A DNA stretch of 64,000 nt from Fictibacillus arsenicus (GCF_001642935.1 NZ_CP016761.1:3286001-3350000); one strand, 5' to 3'; shown: positions 1-8,366, counted from the stretch's first letter. Numbers and translations are program-made. The notes: a model not told the origin generated them from the letters alone.

Positions 1-919
1 TGCCTTTTGGAGCAGCAGATCCTCCACATAAAACAGCTCTTAAGCTGGAAGTTTCATAGCTCTTCTGATCGAGTTCACGAAGGAGTCCCATCCAAATCGT
101 TGGTACACCAGCGGTTACCGTAACTTGTTCCACCTCTATGAGCTCTGCTAAAAGCTGCGGAGTGAACTGCGGCCCAGGCATAACCTGCTTCGACCCGAAC
201 CAAGTCGCAGCATAAGGAAGCCCCCAAGCATTAACGTGGAACATCGGTACAACAGCCATACAAACATCACTCTCTGAAACGGCTCCGCAATCAGCTAGCC
301 CAAGTGACATCGAGTGAAGAACTGTTGAACGATGCGTATACGTTACCCCTTTCGGATTTCCAGTCGTTGCAGACGTGTAGCACATTCCAACAGGGTCGTT
401 CTCATCAACATTTTGCGGGAACTCATAACCCGGGTCACCCGTCTCAAGAAGTTTTTCATAATGATAAAGTGGCTGAAGCGGTGACTTAGGCAGCTCATCT
501 TCATCGGTCATCAATATAAAAGCTTTTACGTTCGGAATATGGTCTTTTATGTGTTCAACAAGAGGAAGAATGTCCTGATCGATCAATAAAATCTGGTCAT
601 CGGCGTGATTGATAATGTATGCGATGTGCTGAGGGGAAAGTCGGATATTTATCGTGTGAAGTACAGCTTCCACACCCGGGATGGCAAAATACGCTTCAAG
701 GTGGCGATGGTGGTTCCATGCAAGCGTACCAATGCGCTCACCCTTTTGAACACCAAGCCGCTTAAGTGAACTCGACAACCTGCGAGTCCTTTCCCCTATC
801 TCCCGGTAACTGAACTTACGAATCCCTGACATCGTCCGGCTCGTTACTTCTTTTTTGGCAAAATAACGTTCCGCGTGCTCCAACATACTCGTTACTCGAA
901 ATGGCACATTCATCATCAT
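1..919 (-). CDS. Acyl-CoA synthetase (AMP-forming), 3' part beyond the window
   Basis: Reading from the minus strand gives an open frame that runs off the left edge, so only about the first 305 residues are visible. It carries the adenylate-forming P-loop motif TSATTGNPKG followed by THRS, then FHVNAWG and GVPTIWMG, typical of FadD-like fatty acyl-CoA ligases. These activate a carboxylic acid with ATP and CoA, usually for beta-oxidation. The start is the first of three consecutive ATG codons (919), chosen because AAAGGAGG lies about 10 bases upstream. A cre-like operator lies just upstream, which fits catabolite repression of fatty-acid use. The substrate chain length cannot be told from this part. 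The family is sure; the exact function is inferred. Confidence 0.9.
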   Translation of the reverse strand, partial: MMMNVPFRVTSMLEHAERYFAKKEVTSRTMSGIRKFSYREIGERTRRLSSSLKRLGVQKGERIGTLAWNHHRHLEAYFAIPGVEAVLHTINIRLSPQHIAYIINHADDQILLIDQDILPLVEHIKDHIPNVKAFILMTDEDELPKSPLQPLYHYEKLLETGDPGYEFPQNVDENDPVGMCYTSATTGNPKGVTYTHRSTVLHSMSLGLADCGAVSESDVCMAVVPMFHVNAWGLPYAATWFGSKQVMPGPQFTPQLLAELIEVEQVTVTAGVPTIWMGLLRELDQKSYETSSLRAVLCGGSAAPKG

Positions 920-949
920 AACTGCTTCTCCTCCTTTGAAATAAAACAA

Positions 950-979
950 GCTATAATTGTAAGCGCTATCACTACTCAA
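950..979 (-). promoter_or_regulatory. Promoter with CcpA cre site for the acyl-CoA synthetase
   Basis: At 958-971 the sequence TGTAAGCGCTATCA fits the cre consensus TGWNANCGNTNWCA at every fixed position. On the minus strand it lies between a possible -35 (TTGAGT, 974-979) and -10 (TATAGC, 950-955) with an 18-base spacer. CcpA bound there would block the polymerase. The cre match is seen directly; the promoter boxes are weaker. Confidence 0.65.
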
Positions 980-1143
980 CTAGTTCACCTTACCTAGGAG
1001 GAAATCCTGCTATAGAAACACATTTATTGAAGGGTTTTACTGGTAAAATGATAAGGATTTTTTAATGCAGAGAAAACATTTTGAAATTCTGTTAGATTTT
1101 TACGTTAAACTATAAAAAAACGGCATAAAAAGGAGTGTCAATT

Positions 1144-2999
1144 ATGCCAGATTGGTCGTATCATACATTTTTCAAACCCGTACTGTTCCGGATGAAGCCA
1201 GAAACAAGCAGGGATTTTACTTTGCAGTTAATGAACACGCTCGCGAGACTTCCAATTGGAGATAAAGTCATCAACTTCTTTGGACACATGCAGCCGCCTG
1301 CAGAATTAGTGCAAAATATTGCTGGCATTCGTTTCCCCTCCCCTGTAGGTATTAGCGGAGCATTAGATCCTAACTTAAAAGGAACATCTGCTTATTCTAA
1401 TCTTGGGTACGGTTTTATAGAAGTTGGACCAATTTCAATAAAACCTTGTACAGTGCATGAATCAATCGTACGCAATACTGATGAAGAAACGTTATGGTAT
1501 CAGCAATTGCAGTCGAATATGGGGTTAGATGAGGCACTCATAAAACTTCAACAGACCAAGCGAACCGTCCCAATGGGTATAGGGATTAAGGGTGAAACAG
1601 AAGAAGAGCTATCTCATCTAGCTGAAAAACTTGATGAATATGCTGATTTTTTTATTGTTGATCTTAATGTCGCTGATCACATTGAGAAGATGAGGAGTAT
1701 TACAAGTAAGCCGGTTTTCTTGAAAGTAACTCACCACCAGTTGGATGTGAACAAATTTAGCGATCAAACGATGGATGGATTTTTGATTCGAGAAGGTGTT
1801 CAAAAAGACGGCGGATTAGAACTAGGAAAATCTGAGATGCCGTTCTTAAAAAGCAGCATTCAGCAGCTTTTACCTTTTGATAAACCGATTATCGCCTCAG
1901 GCGGTGTCCACGAACCGAGCGATGCTATGGAACTTTTCCGCTCTGGAGCATCACTTATCCAGCTTCATAGCGGATTTGTTTTTTCTGGGCCTGGTCTTCC
2001 TAAGAGGATTAATGAGCGGTATGTCTTTGAAAAAACAACTGAAATCAAGCAAAACACAAATGGATGGCTATCGTTTTTCTTTATGGGTTTTGGTGTTTTT
2101 CTGGCAGGCATCATCGCGCTGTTCATCGGTCTTACTCAGGTTCTGCTGCCATATGACGAGGCTTTTTTAGGAATGAAAAGCGAGGAGATCATTGCTTACA
2201 ATCACCATCTGTTTCACTTCATGTCACATGACCGGATCTGTCTCGCCGGAGTCATGATATCCGCAGGTTTTATGTTCATGCAGCTCTCTTACCACGGCAT
2301 AAGAAAAGGTGACCATTGGGCAAGAAAGGCATTCGTGATTGCAGCAACTATCGGTTTTTTAAATCTCTTTTATTTTATAGGCTTTGGTTATTTCGATAAG
2401 CTCACTTTATCTATTACCTTATCATTTTTCCATTTTTCATATTTGGACTTTATCGGTCCCGGAACATGACAACCGGAAGCAGTGGGTCGAATTTACACAA
2501 CAGCACTTCATGGAAAAAAAGTCAGCTTGGTCAAAGCATGTTTGTGATCTCAGGCGTCTGCCTGCTTTCTGCTGGTTTTGTAATTTCGATTATCGGCATG
2601 AATGGCGTTTTTGTACCAGAAGACCTGATGTTCTTTTCGCTGACACCTGAACAGATTTCAGCATTCAACGAGAGACTCATTCCTTTAATCGCCCATGACC
2701 GGGCAGGCTTTGGCGGAGCATTGATCTCCGAAGGATTTCTCCTGCTCACTATCGTGTTATGGGGATATAAAGAGGGTGCCAAATGGATATGGTGGACACT
2801 TGCAATTGGAGGAATTCCAGGATTTCTAACTGGAATAGGCACTCATTTTATGATTGGGTATGATAACCACTTCCATCTTTCACCTGCTTATCTGTTGTTT
2901 GTTTTTTATATTGTCGCATTGATTTATTCCTACCCATTTTTATGTGGAAGAATGGAACAACCTCAAGCCCTTACTACGTTTGAAGCAAAAAAAGTGTAG
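1144..2999 (+). pseudogene. Dihydroorotate-dehydrogenase-like membrane protein, broken by a 1-base frameshift
   Basis: The first open part (start ATG 1144, AAAGGAG 8 bases upstream; a GTG at 1135 overlaps that ribosome site) encodes a PyrD-type FMN barrel of about 300 residues. It contains FLKVTHHQ, the phosphate-binding ASGGVHEPSDA and RSGASLIQLHSG. It is followed by paired transmembrane segments and stops at 2469. A second open part in the frame one base back continues to 2999 with more membrane segments and a repeat of the same HDR-centred module (HDRICLAG earlier, HDRAGFGG later). Adding one T to the T5 run at 2425-2429 joins the two into a protein of about 618 residues and gives a smooth FFPFFIFGLY helix. 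The break is either a real mutation or a homopolymer sequencing error. The true substrate is unknown; it need not be dihydroorotate. Confidence 0.8.
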
Positions 3000-3018
3000 A
3001 CGCGATTGCATCTGCACT
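2993..3018. terminator. Bidirectional terminator between convergent genes
   Basis: AGTGTAGA and TCTGCACT form an 8-bp stem (one G-U pair) with A-runs on the left and T-runs on the right, so it can work for both the gene ending at 2999 and the DinB gene ending at 3028. Confidence 0.7.
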
Positions 3019-3027
3019 TTTTTATAT

Positions 3028-3510
3028 TTACTTCACTTGGGTTTGTTTTTGTAGATTGATTGCTTTTCGGATCGCGATGATCGTTCCCATATGCAGCCCT
3101 TCATGATAAAAAGTTCGTGGCAGCACTTCCGCAAAGGTACTCATGCCAAGTTCTGTTGGTTCATCTAACTCCTGATCGAGCCGATGACCGAATTCCTGCT
3201 CAATATATTGTACCTGCTCCATTAAACGATTGCGCAATTCTTCAAGTGTTGGAGGAGTCTGCTGCCAGTTCTCCGGCTTTGTTCCGTATCCGAACAGCTC
3301 ACGGTAATGTTTAGGTGCCGGATTATCCTCACGCGTTTTATGATAAAGCCAGTCATATTGATCTAAATAGATGTGGCCTAAGTTCCAACGAATGTTGTTG
3401 TTAAATCCTTCTGGTACAAAGTCAGCCTCCTCCTCTGACAATCCTTCAACGGCACTAAGCGTATTATGGCGGAATGCAGCGAGCTGTTTTAATAAGATTT
3501 CATTTCTCAT
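3028..3510 (-). CDS. DinB family protein (DinB_2 type)
   Basis: A protein of 160 residues with the DinB/YfiT four-helix fold pattern. Candidate metal-binding histidines sit in NLGHIY and in the late HEGLHMG motif. The family includes metal-dependent thiol transferases and many stress-linked proteins of unknown reaction. The start at 3510 is preferred over the upstream in-frame ATG at 3528, because AAGGAGG lies 8 bases before 3510, inside the longer reading. It stands alone, with a terminator shared with the convergent gene on its right. The family is fairly sure; the function is unknown. Confidence 0.8.
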   Translation of the reverse strand: MRNEILLKQLAAFRHNTLSAVEGLSEEEADFVPEGFNNNIRWNLGHIYLDQYDWLYHKTREDNPAPKHYRELFGYGTKPENWQQTPPTLEELRNRLMEQVQYIEQEFGHRLDQELDEPTELGMSTFAEVLPRTFYHEGLHMGTIIAIRKAINLQKQTQVK

Positions 3511-3588
3511 CCTAATTACCTCCTTCATTTCCGTGCTATTTACTTTTTTCGCTTAAACGTTAACAAATCCCTTCTCCGCGTAAAAAAA

Positions 3589-3610
3589 GCACGCCCTATA
3601 CAGAGCGTGC
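3589..3610 (-). terminator. Terminator of hpf
   Basis: On the minus strand GCACGCTC pairs with GGGCGTGC (6-base loop, one mismatch), followed by a run of seven T. Confidence 0.8.
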
Positions 3611-3628
3611 CTTCATCATTTTTTTAAG

Positions 3629-4183
3629 TTACATATCTCCAGCAATCAATCCATATTTGCCGTCTTTACGTCTGTACACGACGTTCATCTCACCAGTTTC
3701 GGCATTGTTATAGACGAAGAAGTTATGGCCCAGTAAGCCCATTTGAAGAATCGCTTCCTCAGTGTCCATCGGTTTAAAGTCGAACCGTTTTTCACGGACA
3801 ATCTCGAAGTCATCTTCTTCCTCTAACAGAGCAGTGGATACTCCTTCTGTTCCGTTAGCAAACATGTGCTTTGAACCTTCAGCATTTCTAAATTTGCGGT
3901 TTACTTTTGTTTTGTGTTTACGAATTTGACGCTCTAATTTTTCTACCACCAAATCAATCGCAGCGTATAAATCCAAATGACGTTCCTCTGCACGAAGCAA
4001 GAGTCCCTTCATCGGTATAGTTACCTCAATGGACTGTTCATTGTTATACACTTTCAAATTGACATGTACTTCAGAGTTCGGAGTTTCGTTAAAGTATTTT
4101 GTGAGTTTAGTTACCTTTTTCTCCACGTAAGCCCTAATGGCTTCGGTCACCTCGATGTTTTCCCCGCGAATGTTAAAATGCAT
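3629..4183 (-). CDS. hpf: Ribosome hibernation promoting factor, long form
   Basis: 184 residues, the normal length of long HPF (YvyD in B. subtilis). The N-terminal S30AE/YfiA domain (about residues 1-100, opening MHFNIRGENIEVTEAI) binds the 30S decoding region. The C-terminal domain (about 125-184, with DTEEAILQMGLLGHNFFVY) dimerises and pairs two 70S ribosomes into inactive 100S particles in stationary phase. ATG 4183 has AAAGGAGGAG just upstream. In B. subtilis the gene sits between the flagellar genes and secA-prfB; the flagellar side is kept here but secA is not next to it. No clear sigma-H or sigma-B promoter was recognised upstream. Confidence 0.96.
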   Translation of the reverse strand: MHFNIRGENIEVTEAIRAYVEKKVTKLTKYFNETPNSEVHVNLKVYNNEQSIEVTIPMKGLLLRAEERHLDLYAAIDLVVEKLERQIRKHKTKVNRKFRNAEGSKHMFANGTEGVSTALLEEEDDFEIVREKRFDFKPMDTEEAILQMGLLGHNFFVYNNAETGEMNVVYRRKDGKYGLIAGDM

Positions 4184-4437
4184 AACTTAACTCCTCCTTT
4201 CGGTGATGTATATATATTTCTATGTACCCTAAAAGAATTCCTCCGTAACATTTAAAATATATTGACAATTTCTTTACATTCTCGACATTTTCTTAATATA
4301 GCAACTCAATACAACTTTAGATATAAAGGAATTTGAATCGAATTTCATAATGAATTGGTTAAATTCAAGAAGAACATTACTTTTCACACAATTTATCACT
4401 ATTTTAAAATAAATTATCGTCTAATAAAAAATAAAAA
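4184..4437 (-). other. AT-rich leader region of hpf, no gene seen
   Basis: About 250 bases of very AT-rich sequence upstream of hpf. I see the ribosome site next to hpf but no open frame with a ribosome site and no promoter boxes I would defend. The right end abuts the cold-shock gene terminator. Confidence 0.5.
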
Positions 4438-4460
4438 CCCGCCTGCAAAATACAGGCGGG
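4438..4460 (-). terminator. Terminator of the cold-shock gene
   Basis: CCCGCCTG and CAGGCGGG form an 8-bp GC-rich stem with a 7-base loop. On the minus strand it is followed by TTTTTA. Confidence 0.9.
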
Positions 4461-4489
4461 ATCTAATGTTTGGTCATTAATGCTTTGAA

Positions 4490-4687
4490 TTATAGTTTAG
4501 TTACGTTAGCCGCTTGAGGCCCACGTGCGCCATCTACAATATCAAACTCAACTTGCTGACCTTCGTCAAGGCTTTTGAATCCATCAGTGTTGATTGCGGA
4601 GAAGTGTACGAACACATCGTCCCCGTCTTCGCGCTCAATAAATCCAAAACCTTTTTCTGCGTTAAACCATTTTACTTTTCCTAACAT
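4490..4687 (-). CDS. Cold-shock protein, CspA/CspB family
   Basis: 65 residues forming a single OB-fold cold-shock domain. The RNA-binding motif KGFGFI (RNP1) and VFVHFSAI (RNP2) are intact, and the end [11 protein letters not shown] is typical of Bacillus Csp proteins. These are RNA chaperones that melt structured mRNA. The open frame continues upstream to 4855, but only the part from ATG 4687 matches the family, and the promoter at 4745-4774 would place the transcript start downstream of the longer start. The ribosome site (AAGGGA, about 11 bases away) is modest. Several paralogues usually exist, so I give no cspA/B/C/D letter. Confidence 0.95.
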   Translation of the reverse strand: MLGKVKWFNAEKGFGFIEREDGDDVFVHFSAINTDGFKSLDEGQQVEFDIVDGARGPQAANVTKL

Positions 4688-4744
4688 GCCTTTCACAATC
4701 CCTTCATCATGCGAATCTTTGTATAGTAAATCTATACACTTCAT

Positions 4745-4774
4745 AGTATGACACATACCCAAAAAAGTTGTCAA
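4745..4774 (-). promoter_or_regulatory. Sigma-A type promoter of the cold-shock gene
   Basis: On the minus strand a perfect -35 TTGACA (4769-4774) and a -10 CATACT (4745-4750) are 18 bases apart. The predicted leader is about 50 bases and starts near a small hairpin (GTATAG/CTATAC, 4721-4737). Confidence 0.65.
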
Positions 4775-4858
4775 AGGCTTAAGATTAGCGAATAATAAGA
4801 AGTTTTGTCGAAAAATCTTAGTCGGTTTATGCGAATAAATATACATTATATACATAAA

Positions 4859-4884
4859 ATAACCGGTTTGTTACAACCGGTTAT
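4859..4884 (-). terminator. Strong hairpin 3' of a possible small gene
   Basis: ATAACCGGTT and AACCGGTTAT are a perfect 10-bp inverted repeat with a 6-base loop. On the minus strand it continues TTTATG, so it can end a transcript coming from the right. Confidence 0.6.
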
Positions 4885-4897
4885 CAAAACCTATTTA

Positions 4898-5029
4898 TTA
4901 CATTTGAGAAACCATCTGAGCCAGTTTTGCGCACAGAACAGCCCTATACGTTCCGACGATATTACCCATGATCACAGAATCGATAGCCATACGATCCTCA
5001 TTAGAAAATATTGAGGTCTTCGACAACAT
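4898..5029 (-). CDS. Possible 43-residue small protein, not recognised
   Basis: An ATG-to-TAA frame on the minus strand. It begins right after an in-frame TGA, has a weak ribosome site (AAAGGCG, about 10 bases upstream) and is followed 14 bases later by a strong hairpin. The middle and end (DSVIMGNIVGTYRAVLCAKL) look like an amphipathic or membrane-surface helix. I recognise no family. Support is the ORF, ribosome site and terminator arrangement only; conservation in relatives would decide. It could also be an untranslated RNA ending at the same hairpin. Confidence 0.35.
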   Translation of the reverse strand: MLSKTSIFSNEDRMAIDSVIMGNIVGTYRAVLCAKLAQMVSQM

Positions 5030-5085
5030 AGATCAAGTTCGCCTTTGCACCAATCGTCGCAAGCAGTCAGTCCTTCAATTGGAAA

Positions 5086-5109
5086 GTTGCGAATAGTAGC
5101 AACTTTTTT
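5086..5109 (+). terminator. Terminator-like hairpin of unclear owner
   Basis: GTTGC and GCAAC form a 5-bp stem (extended by A-T) with an 8-base loop, directly followed by six T on the plus strand. No plus-strand gene that I trust lies upstream, so it may end a small RNA or be chance. Confidence 0.35.
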
Positions 5110-5197
5110 CATACTTCTAATTCAGGCTTGGCCACATATAATGCAATATACAAACTCAGGAAAGTTAAACACGTGTTTAAAAAGGAGGCAATGGACG

Positions 5198-5470
5198 TTG
5201 CTGAACATGATCGAAAAAGTCGTCCTAAGCATGGCCGCAATCCGTATTCTATCCGGAACCCTCGAAATCACTGCAGCTCTTTTTATGCTGCATTACAATA
5301 CCGTTGAACGCGCACTCGTTATCAATTCCCTGCTCTCCATGGTTGGCCCGGTTATCTTTTTCTCCACAATGACCATTGGAATCTACGGGTTGTCTGCTAA
5401 ACTATCATTCACTAGCTTGTTATGGATTATGTTGGGGGTTATTTGTATTGTTTATGGAATTAAGAGGTGA
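5198..5470 (+). CDS. yqhV: YqhV-type small membrane protein (DUF2619)
   Basis: 90 residues with three predicted membrane segments. The pattern AAIRILSGTLEITAALFML, then VINSLLSMVGPVIF and TIGIYG, matches my memory of B. subtilis YqhV, a conserved membrane protein of unknown role. The start is TTG 5198 because AAGGAGG ends 9 bases before it; the next ATG (5207) is too far and the longer reading (from 5045) has no ribosome site. A TATAAT box at 5137-5142 may be its -10. The gene faces the fliT operon, and the gap between them holds repeat copy 1. Confidence 0.75.
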   Translation: MLNMIEKVVLSMAAIRILSGTLEITAALFMLHYNTVERALVINSLLSMVGPVIFFSTMTIGIYGLSAKLSFTSLLWIMLGVICIVYGIKR

Positions 5471-5535
5471 AATTTTTTATGGAAAAATTTCACTTATAGT
5501 TACTTTTATCCCTATGGATTTGCTGTCTGGTAAGC

Positions 5536-5635
5536 AATCTCACGAAAATGTGAATTATTCTCGCGAAAATGGAACTTATTCTCACGAAAATCTTTACGAA
5601 TCTCGCGAAAAATAAAATATACTCGCACGGCGACA
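5536..5635 (+). repeat. Phased intergenic element, copy 1
   Basis: Four units start at 5536, 5557, 5578 and 5599 (spacing 21, 21, 21, then 20). Each opens with AATCTC or ATTCTC and runs to about CRCGAAAAT. They are followed by the end box at 5619 (ATACTCGCACGGCGACA, a diverged form of ATACTCGCGAGTCGACA). It lies between the convergent ends of yqhV and fliT. One frame translates as SHEN/SREN heptads, which is a by-product of the 21-base period, because the other copies contain stops in that frame. Confidence 0.9.
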
Positions 5636-5668
5636 CAGTTCGACACGCTACTCTAATCAAAACAAAAA

Positions 5669-5691
5669 CCTTAGCCCACTCAGAGCTAAGG
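5669..5691 (-). terminator. Terminator of the fliD-fliS-fliT operon
   Basis: CCTTAGC and GCTAAGG form a 7-bp stem with a 9-base loop, followed on the minus strand by TTTTTG. Confidence 0.8.
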
Positions 5692-5696
5692 TTTCC

Positions 5697-6047
5697 TTAA
5701 TTTTTCTTATCAAAATACATCCCATCCGCCGATAGCGTCTGGTACGGGTTCGCGTACTGGACATTCTTTTCTTTCTTTTTCTTCATCATCGATAAGTTGT
5801 GCTTAATTTCTTCAAACTGGCGCACCAGCAGCGGTTCGATTGTCTCGTTCATCTTTACAATCATCTGTCCCATACGCTGATCTTCGTCTGAATACTCACT
5901 AGGCAGCTTATCCATGATCGCCTGACGCTGATCGAGCAGCTCATTCAACCTTTCGATGTAAGGTTCGCGCTCTTCTTTTGGAAGTCCTTTACTCACATGA
6001 TCAAACAGATTTTTCGTAATCTCCAATAAAATCTTAACTGCTGACAT
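5697..6047 (-). CDS. fliT: Flagellar protein FliT
   Basis: 116 residues, all helical, in the last position of a fliD-fliS-fliT operon. In B. subtilis this place holds fliT, which in enteric bacteria is the export chaperone of the FliD filament cap. Its ATG overlaps the stop of fliS (TAATG), so the two are probably translationally coupled. A charged KMNETIEPLLVRQFEEI helix and a lysine-rich KKKKEK stretch near residue 95 are visible. Sequence conservation in this family is low, so the call rests on both position and pattern. Confidence 0.88.
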   Translation of the reverse strand: MSAVKILLEITKNLFDHVSKGLPKEEREPYIERLNELLDQRQAIMDKLPSEYSDEDQRMGQMIVKMNETIEPLLVRQFEEIKHNLSMMKKKKEKNVQYANPYQTLSADGMYFDKKN

Positions 6048-6448
6048 TACACGCGCCCAGCCTCGCCGTGCTGCATGCGGCGGTTAATCTGGATTACTTC
6101 TTTCCAAGTGTTTCGGAAATCCAGCACATAATCTTCCACTTCATCCAGGATCTCAACATCGCTTTGGATGTTTGCCTCAATCAGACGGCGATTAATGTAA
6201 TCGTACATCTGCATCAAAGACTTGGAAACTTCCAGATCCATGTTCAGCGTAACCATCAATTCCTGAATGACCTTCTGTGCTTTTAATAGATTTTTATTCT
6301 TTTCTTCTGTATTCTTCATCTCGATCGCCGTACGCGCGAGACCGATAAATTTCAAACATCCGTTATAGAGCATGAGCGTCAACTCGCCGGGTGACGCCGT
6401 TTGGACTGAGTTATTCTGATACGCCTTGTTCGCGTTAAGTATGGACAT
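6047..6448 (-). CDS. fliS: Flagellin export chaperone FliS
   Basis: 133 residues, the family length. It has the FliS signatures AYQNNSVQTASPGELTLMLY near the start and LMQMYDYINRRLIEAN in the middle. FliS binds the C-terminal helices of flagellin in the cytoplasm, prevents premature polymerisation and hands it to FlhA. In Bacillus it also cooperates with the CsrA-FliW-Hag circuit. It follows fliD by 31 bases and overlaps fliT. Confidence 0.97.
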   Translation of the reverse strand: MSILNANKAYQNNSVQTASPGELTLMLYNGCLKFIGLARTAIEMKNTEEKNKNLLKAQKVIQELMVTLNMDLEVSKSLMQMYDYINRRLIEANIQSDVEILDEVEDYVLDFRNTWKEVIQINRRMQHGEAGRV

Positions 6449-6479
6449 GTAAAGGTAACACTCCTTTTTGGTTTAAAGA

Positions 6480-8006
6480 TTACTGTCCGCCGCCAAACTG
6501 TTGCATTAAGTACATAGATTGTTGATTCGATCGCTGAATCGCTTGCTCCATTGCAGAGAACTGACGCCAATAGCGATCTTCTACTTGAACTAAACGATCT
6601 TCGAATGCAGAGATACGCTTGTCCACGTCTGTTAGTTCACGGCCTAGTGTGAACTGTGCGTTTGTGCGAAGAGCATTACCTGCTTTTAGTTCAATTTTAT
6701 CAATGGTCGTGTCAATTGTTTTACGAAGATTTTTTGCGATTCCATCATCACCAGTAAATAACTTCATAACTGCGTCAGGATTGTCAGCTAATGCTTTACG
6801 CAGTTTTGTCTCGTCGATTTTCAGCTTACCTTTATCCAAGTAATTATTCGTCGTTGTGATACCTATTTCAGAAAGCTGATTATAGTTTGTATCTCCGGTA
6901 TTTACAGTAGCGTACATATTTTGGCGAAGAGTATTAATGCTAGATGTAAGAATGGAATCTCCTCGCAACATACCACTTTTTGCTTTTTCATCCCATAGCT
7001 CCGCTTCCTTCTCAGAAAGGTCTTTTCGCTGTGCATCTGTTAGCGGAGGAAAATCACGATACTTAGTTTCACTCGTTTTTTTGTTGATTGCTTCAATGGT
7101 TTCATTATACTTGTCCACAAAATTTTTGATCGAATCGACTACACCATCTGTATCTGTTGTTGAACTAATTGTTGCTGTACCTAAAGCTTTTAATGAATAT
7201 GAAACTCCGCTGATTGTAAAATTATTTGAAGATCGTTTAATATTTGTTAGACCATTTAGAGTAAATTCTGCGTCCTTACCATCAACAGCTGGTGTAGGTT
7301 CCAATAATTGTGCATCAGTTCCACTTAGCATTGAACCAAAGCCGATTTTATTAAAAAAACTTACCGTATTAGTATCTTCAAGAGATAACTCAGAACCCGA
7401 GCCAGTTAAATTGTTAGAAATAACAAACTTACCAGTTGATTCATCATAGAAGGCAGACATTTCAAGTCCTGCTTCAGATAATTTTTTAGCTACTGATTCT
7501 AAAGTATCCTTTGTTGGATCAATTGTTATTTCTTTTGCTAATGCTTCAAAAGAAGAACTGCCAGGTTTTTTCACATTTACCTTAAGAGATATAGGATCAA
7601 CTCCAAATAATGCATTAACATCCTTTAACGTATCAGTAGCTTTGGCATTAACTCCAGAATCTTGGATGACTCCTGATACCCAGTTCCTCGCAGTTGCGAG
7701 CTCTTTAACTGTAATTGTCGATGTAATATTCGATGCACTACCCGAAGCTGTTGCAGAGACTGCATTTGGATTTGTGCTCGTAACCATTTTCTTGTTAAAA
7801 GTCCCCTGCAGAGCTATTCCGTCAAAAATAGTACGATCTAATTCTTCTAATAGTTTATTCATCGAACGATAATCATCACGCTGCCATTCGAGCATCGTTT
7901 TTTTCTGCGCTAATTTATCTAATGGAATACGCTCTGCTTTCATTAAATCGCCTACGAGCGTGTCAATATCCATTCCACTGGCTAATCCGCCAATTCTCAT
8001 GCTCAC
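6480..8006 (-). CDS. fliD: Flagellar filament capping protein FliD
   Basis: 508 residues, close to B. subtilis FliD (about 498). The N-terminus IGGLASGMDIDTLV is the FliD_N signature, and the C-terminal FliD_C region is coiled-coil and ends near the filament tip binding segment (RLVQVEDRYWRQFSAMEQ). It forms the cap at the filament tip that folds flagellin subunits in place. The start could be GTG 8006 or ATG 8000; the GGTGAT ribosome site is weak for either. It is the second gene of flaG-fliD-fliS-fliT. Confidence 0.96.
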   Translation of the reverse strand: MSMRIGGLASGMDIDTLVGDLMKAERIPLDKLAQKKTMLEWQRDDYRSMNKLLEELDRTIFDGIALQGTFNKKMVTSTNPNAVSATASGSASNITSTITVKELATARNWVSGVIQDSGVNAKATDTLKDVNALFGVDPISLKVNVKKPGSSSFEALAKEITIDPTKDTLESVAKKLSEAGLEMSAFYDESTGKFVISNNLTGSGSELSLEDTNTVSFFNKIGFGSMLSGTDAQLLEPTPAVDGKDAEFTLNGLTNIKRSSNNFTISGVSYSLKALGTATISSTTDTDGVVDSIKNFVDKYNETIEAINKKTSETKYRDFPPLTDAQRKDLSEKEAELWDEKAKSGMLRGDSILTSSINTLRQNMYATVNTGDTNYNQLSEIGITTTNNYLDKGKLKIDETKLRKALADNPDAVMKLFTGDDGIAKNLRKTIDTTIDKIELKAGNALRTNAQFTLGRELTDVDKRISAFEDRLVQVEDRYWRQFSAMEQAIQRSNQQSMYLMQQFGGGQ

Positions 8007-8021
8007 GGTTCATCACCGTCC

Positions 8022-8366
8022 CTAAATTTTTTTATCTACGAAAATCCCCATAAAATCAATCATTTCAGCATACATATCAAGAAACTTTTTATTCGGAATT
8101 TCTTTTACAACTTCCTTAGTCACTTCATCCACAATCTGCACATAATAATCGTTCAGTTTTTCGTGCAGAACAAACTTTGACGAAGTATGTGCCGGCTCCA
8201 GCATGTCGTTCATCGCACTGATTACTTTTTCTAGCTTCTCTTTACTTGGTTTTACTTGTACTGTAGCTTCGGCTTGAGAAGTAGTTTCTTGTGTGTTTTG
8301 GCTTTTAAGCACAGGCTCAGATTTTTGAAAAACAGGAGAACTAATTGATTGTAGTTCCACCTTCAT
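8022..8366 (-). CDS. flaG: FlaG family protein
   Basis: 114 residues. The first half is a low-complexity S/Q/E/T tail; the second half (about 60-114) is the FlaG domain, with SSKFVLHEKLNDYYVQIVDE, VVKEIPNKKFLDMYAEM and FVDKKI. FlaG (YvyC in B. subtilis) influences filament length in some bacteria; its mechanism is not settled. It is the first gene of the fliDST operon and has a sigma-D promoter directly upstream. Confidence 0.94.
   Translation of the reverse strand: MKVELQSISSPVFQKSEPVLKSQNTQETTSQAEATVQVKPSKEKLEKVISAMNDMLEPAHTSSKFVLHEKLNDYYVQIVDEVTKEVVKEIPNKKFLDMYAEMIDFMGIFVDKKI

Noticed and set aside
4688-4855. Longer N-terminus for the cold-shock protein
   Set aside because: The extra 56 codons do not match the family and start upstream of the promoter.
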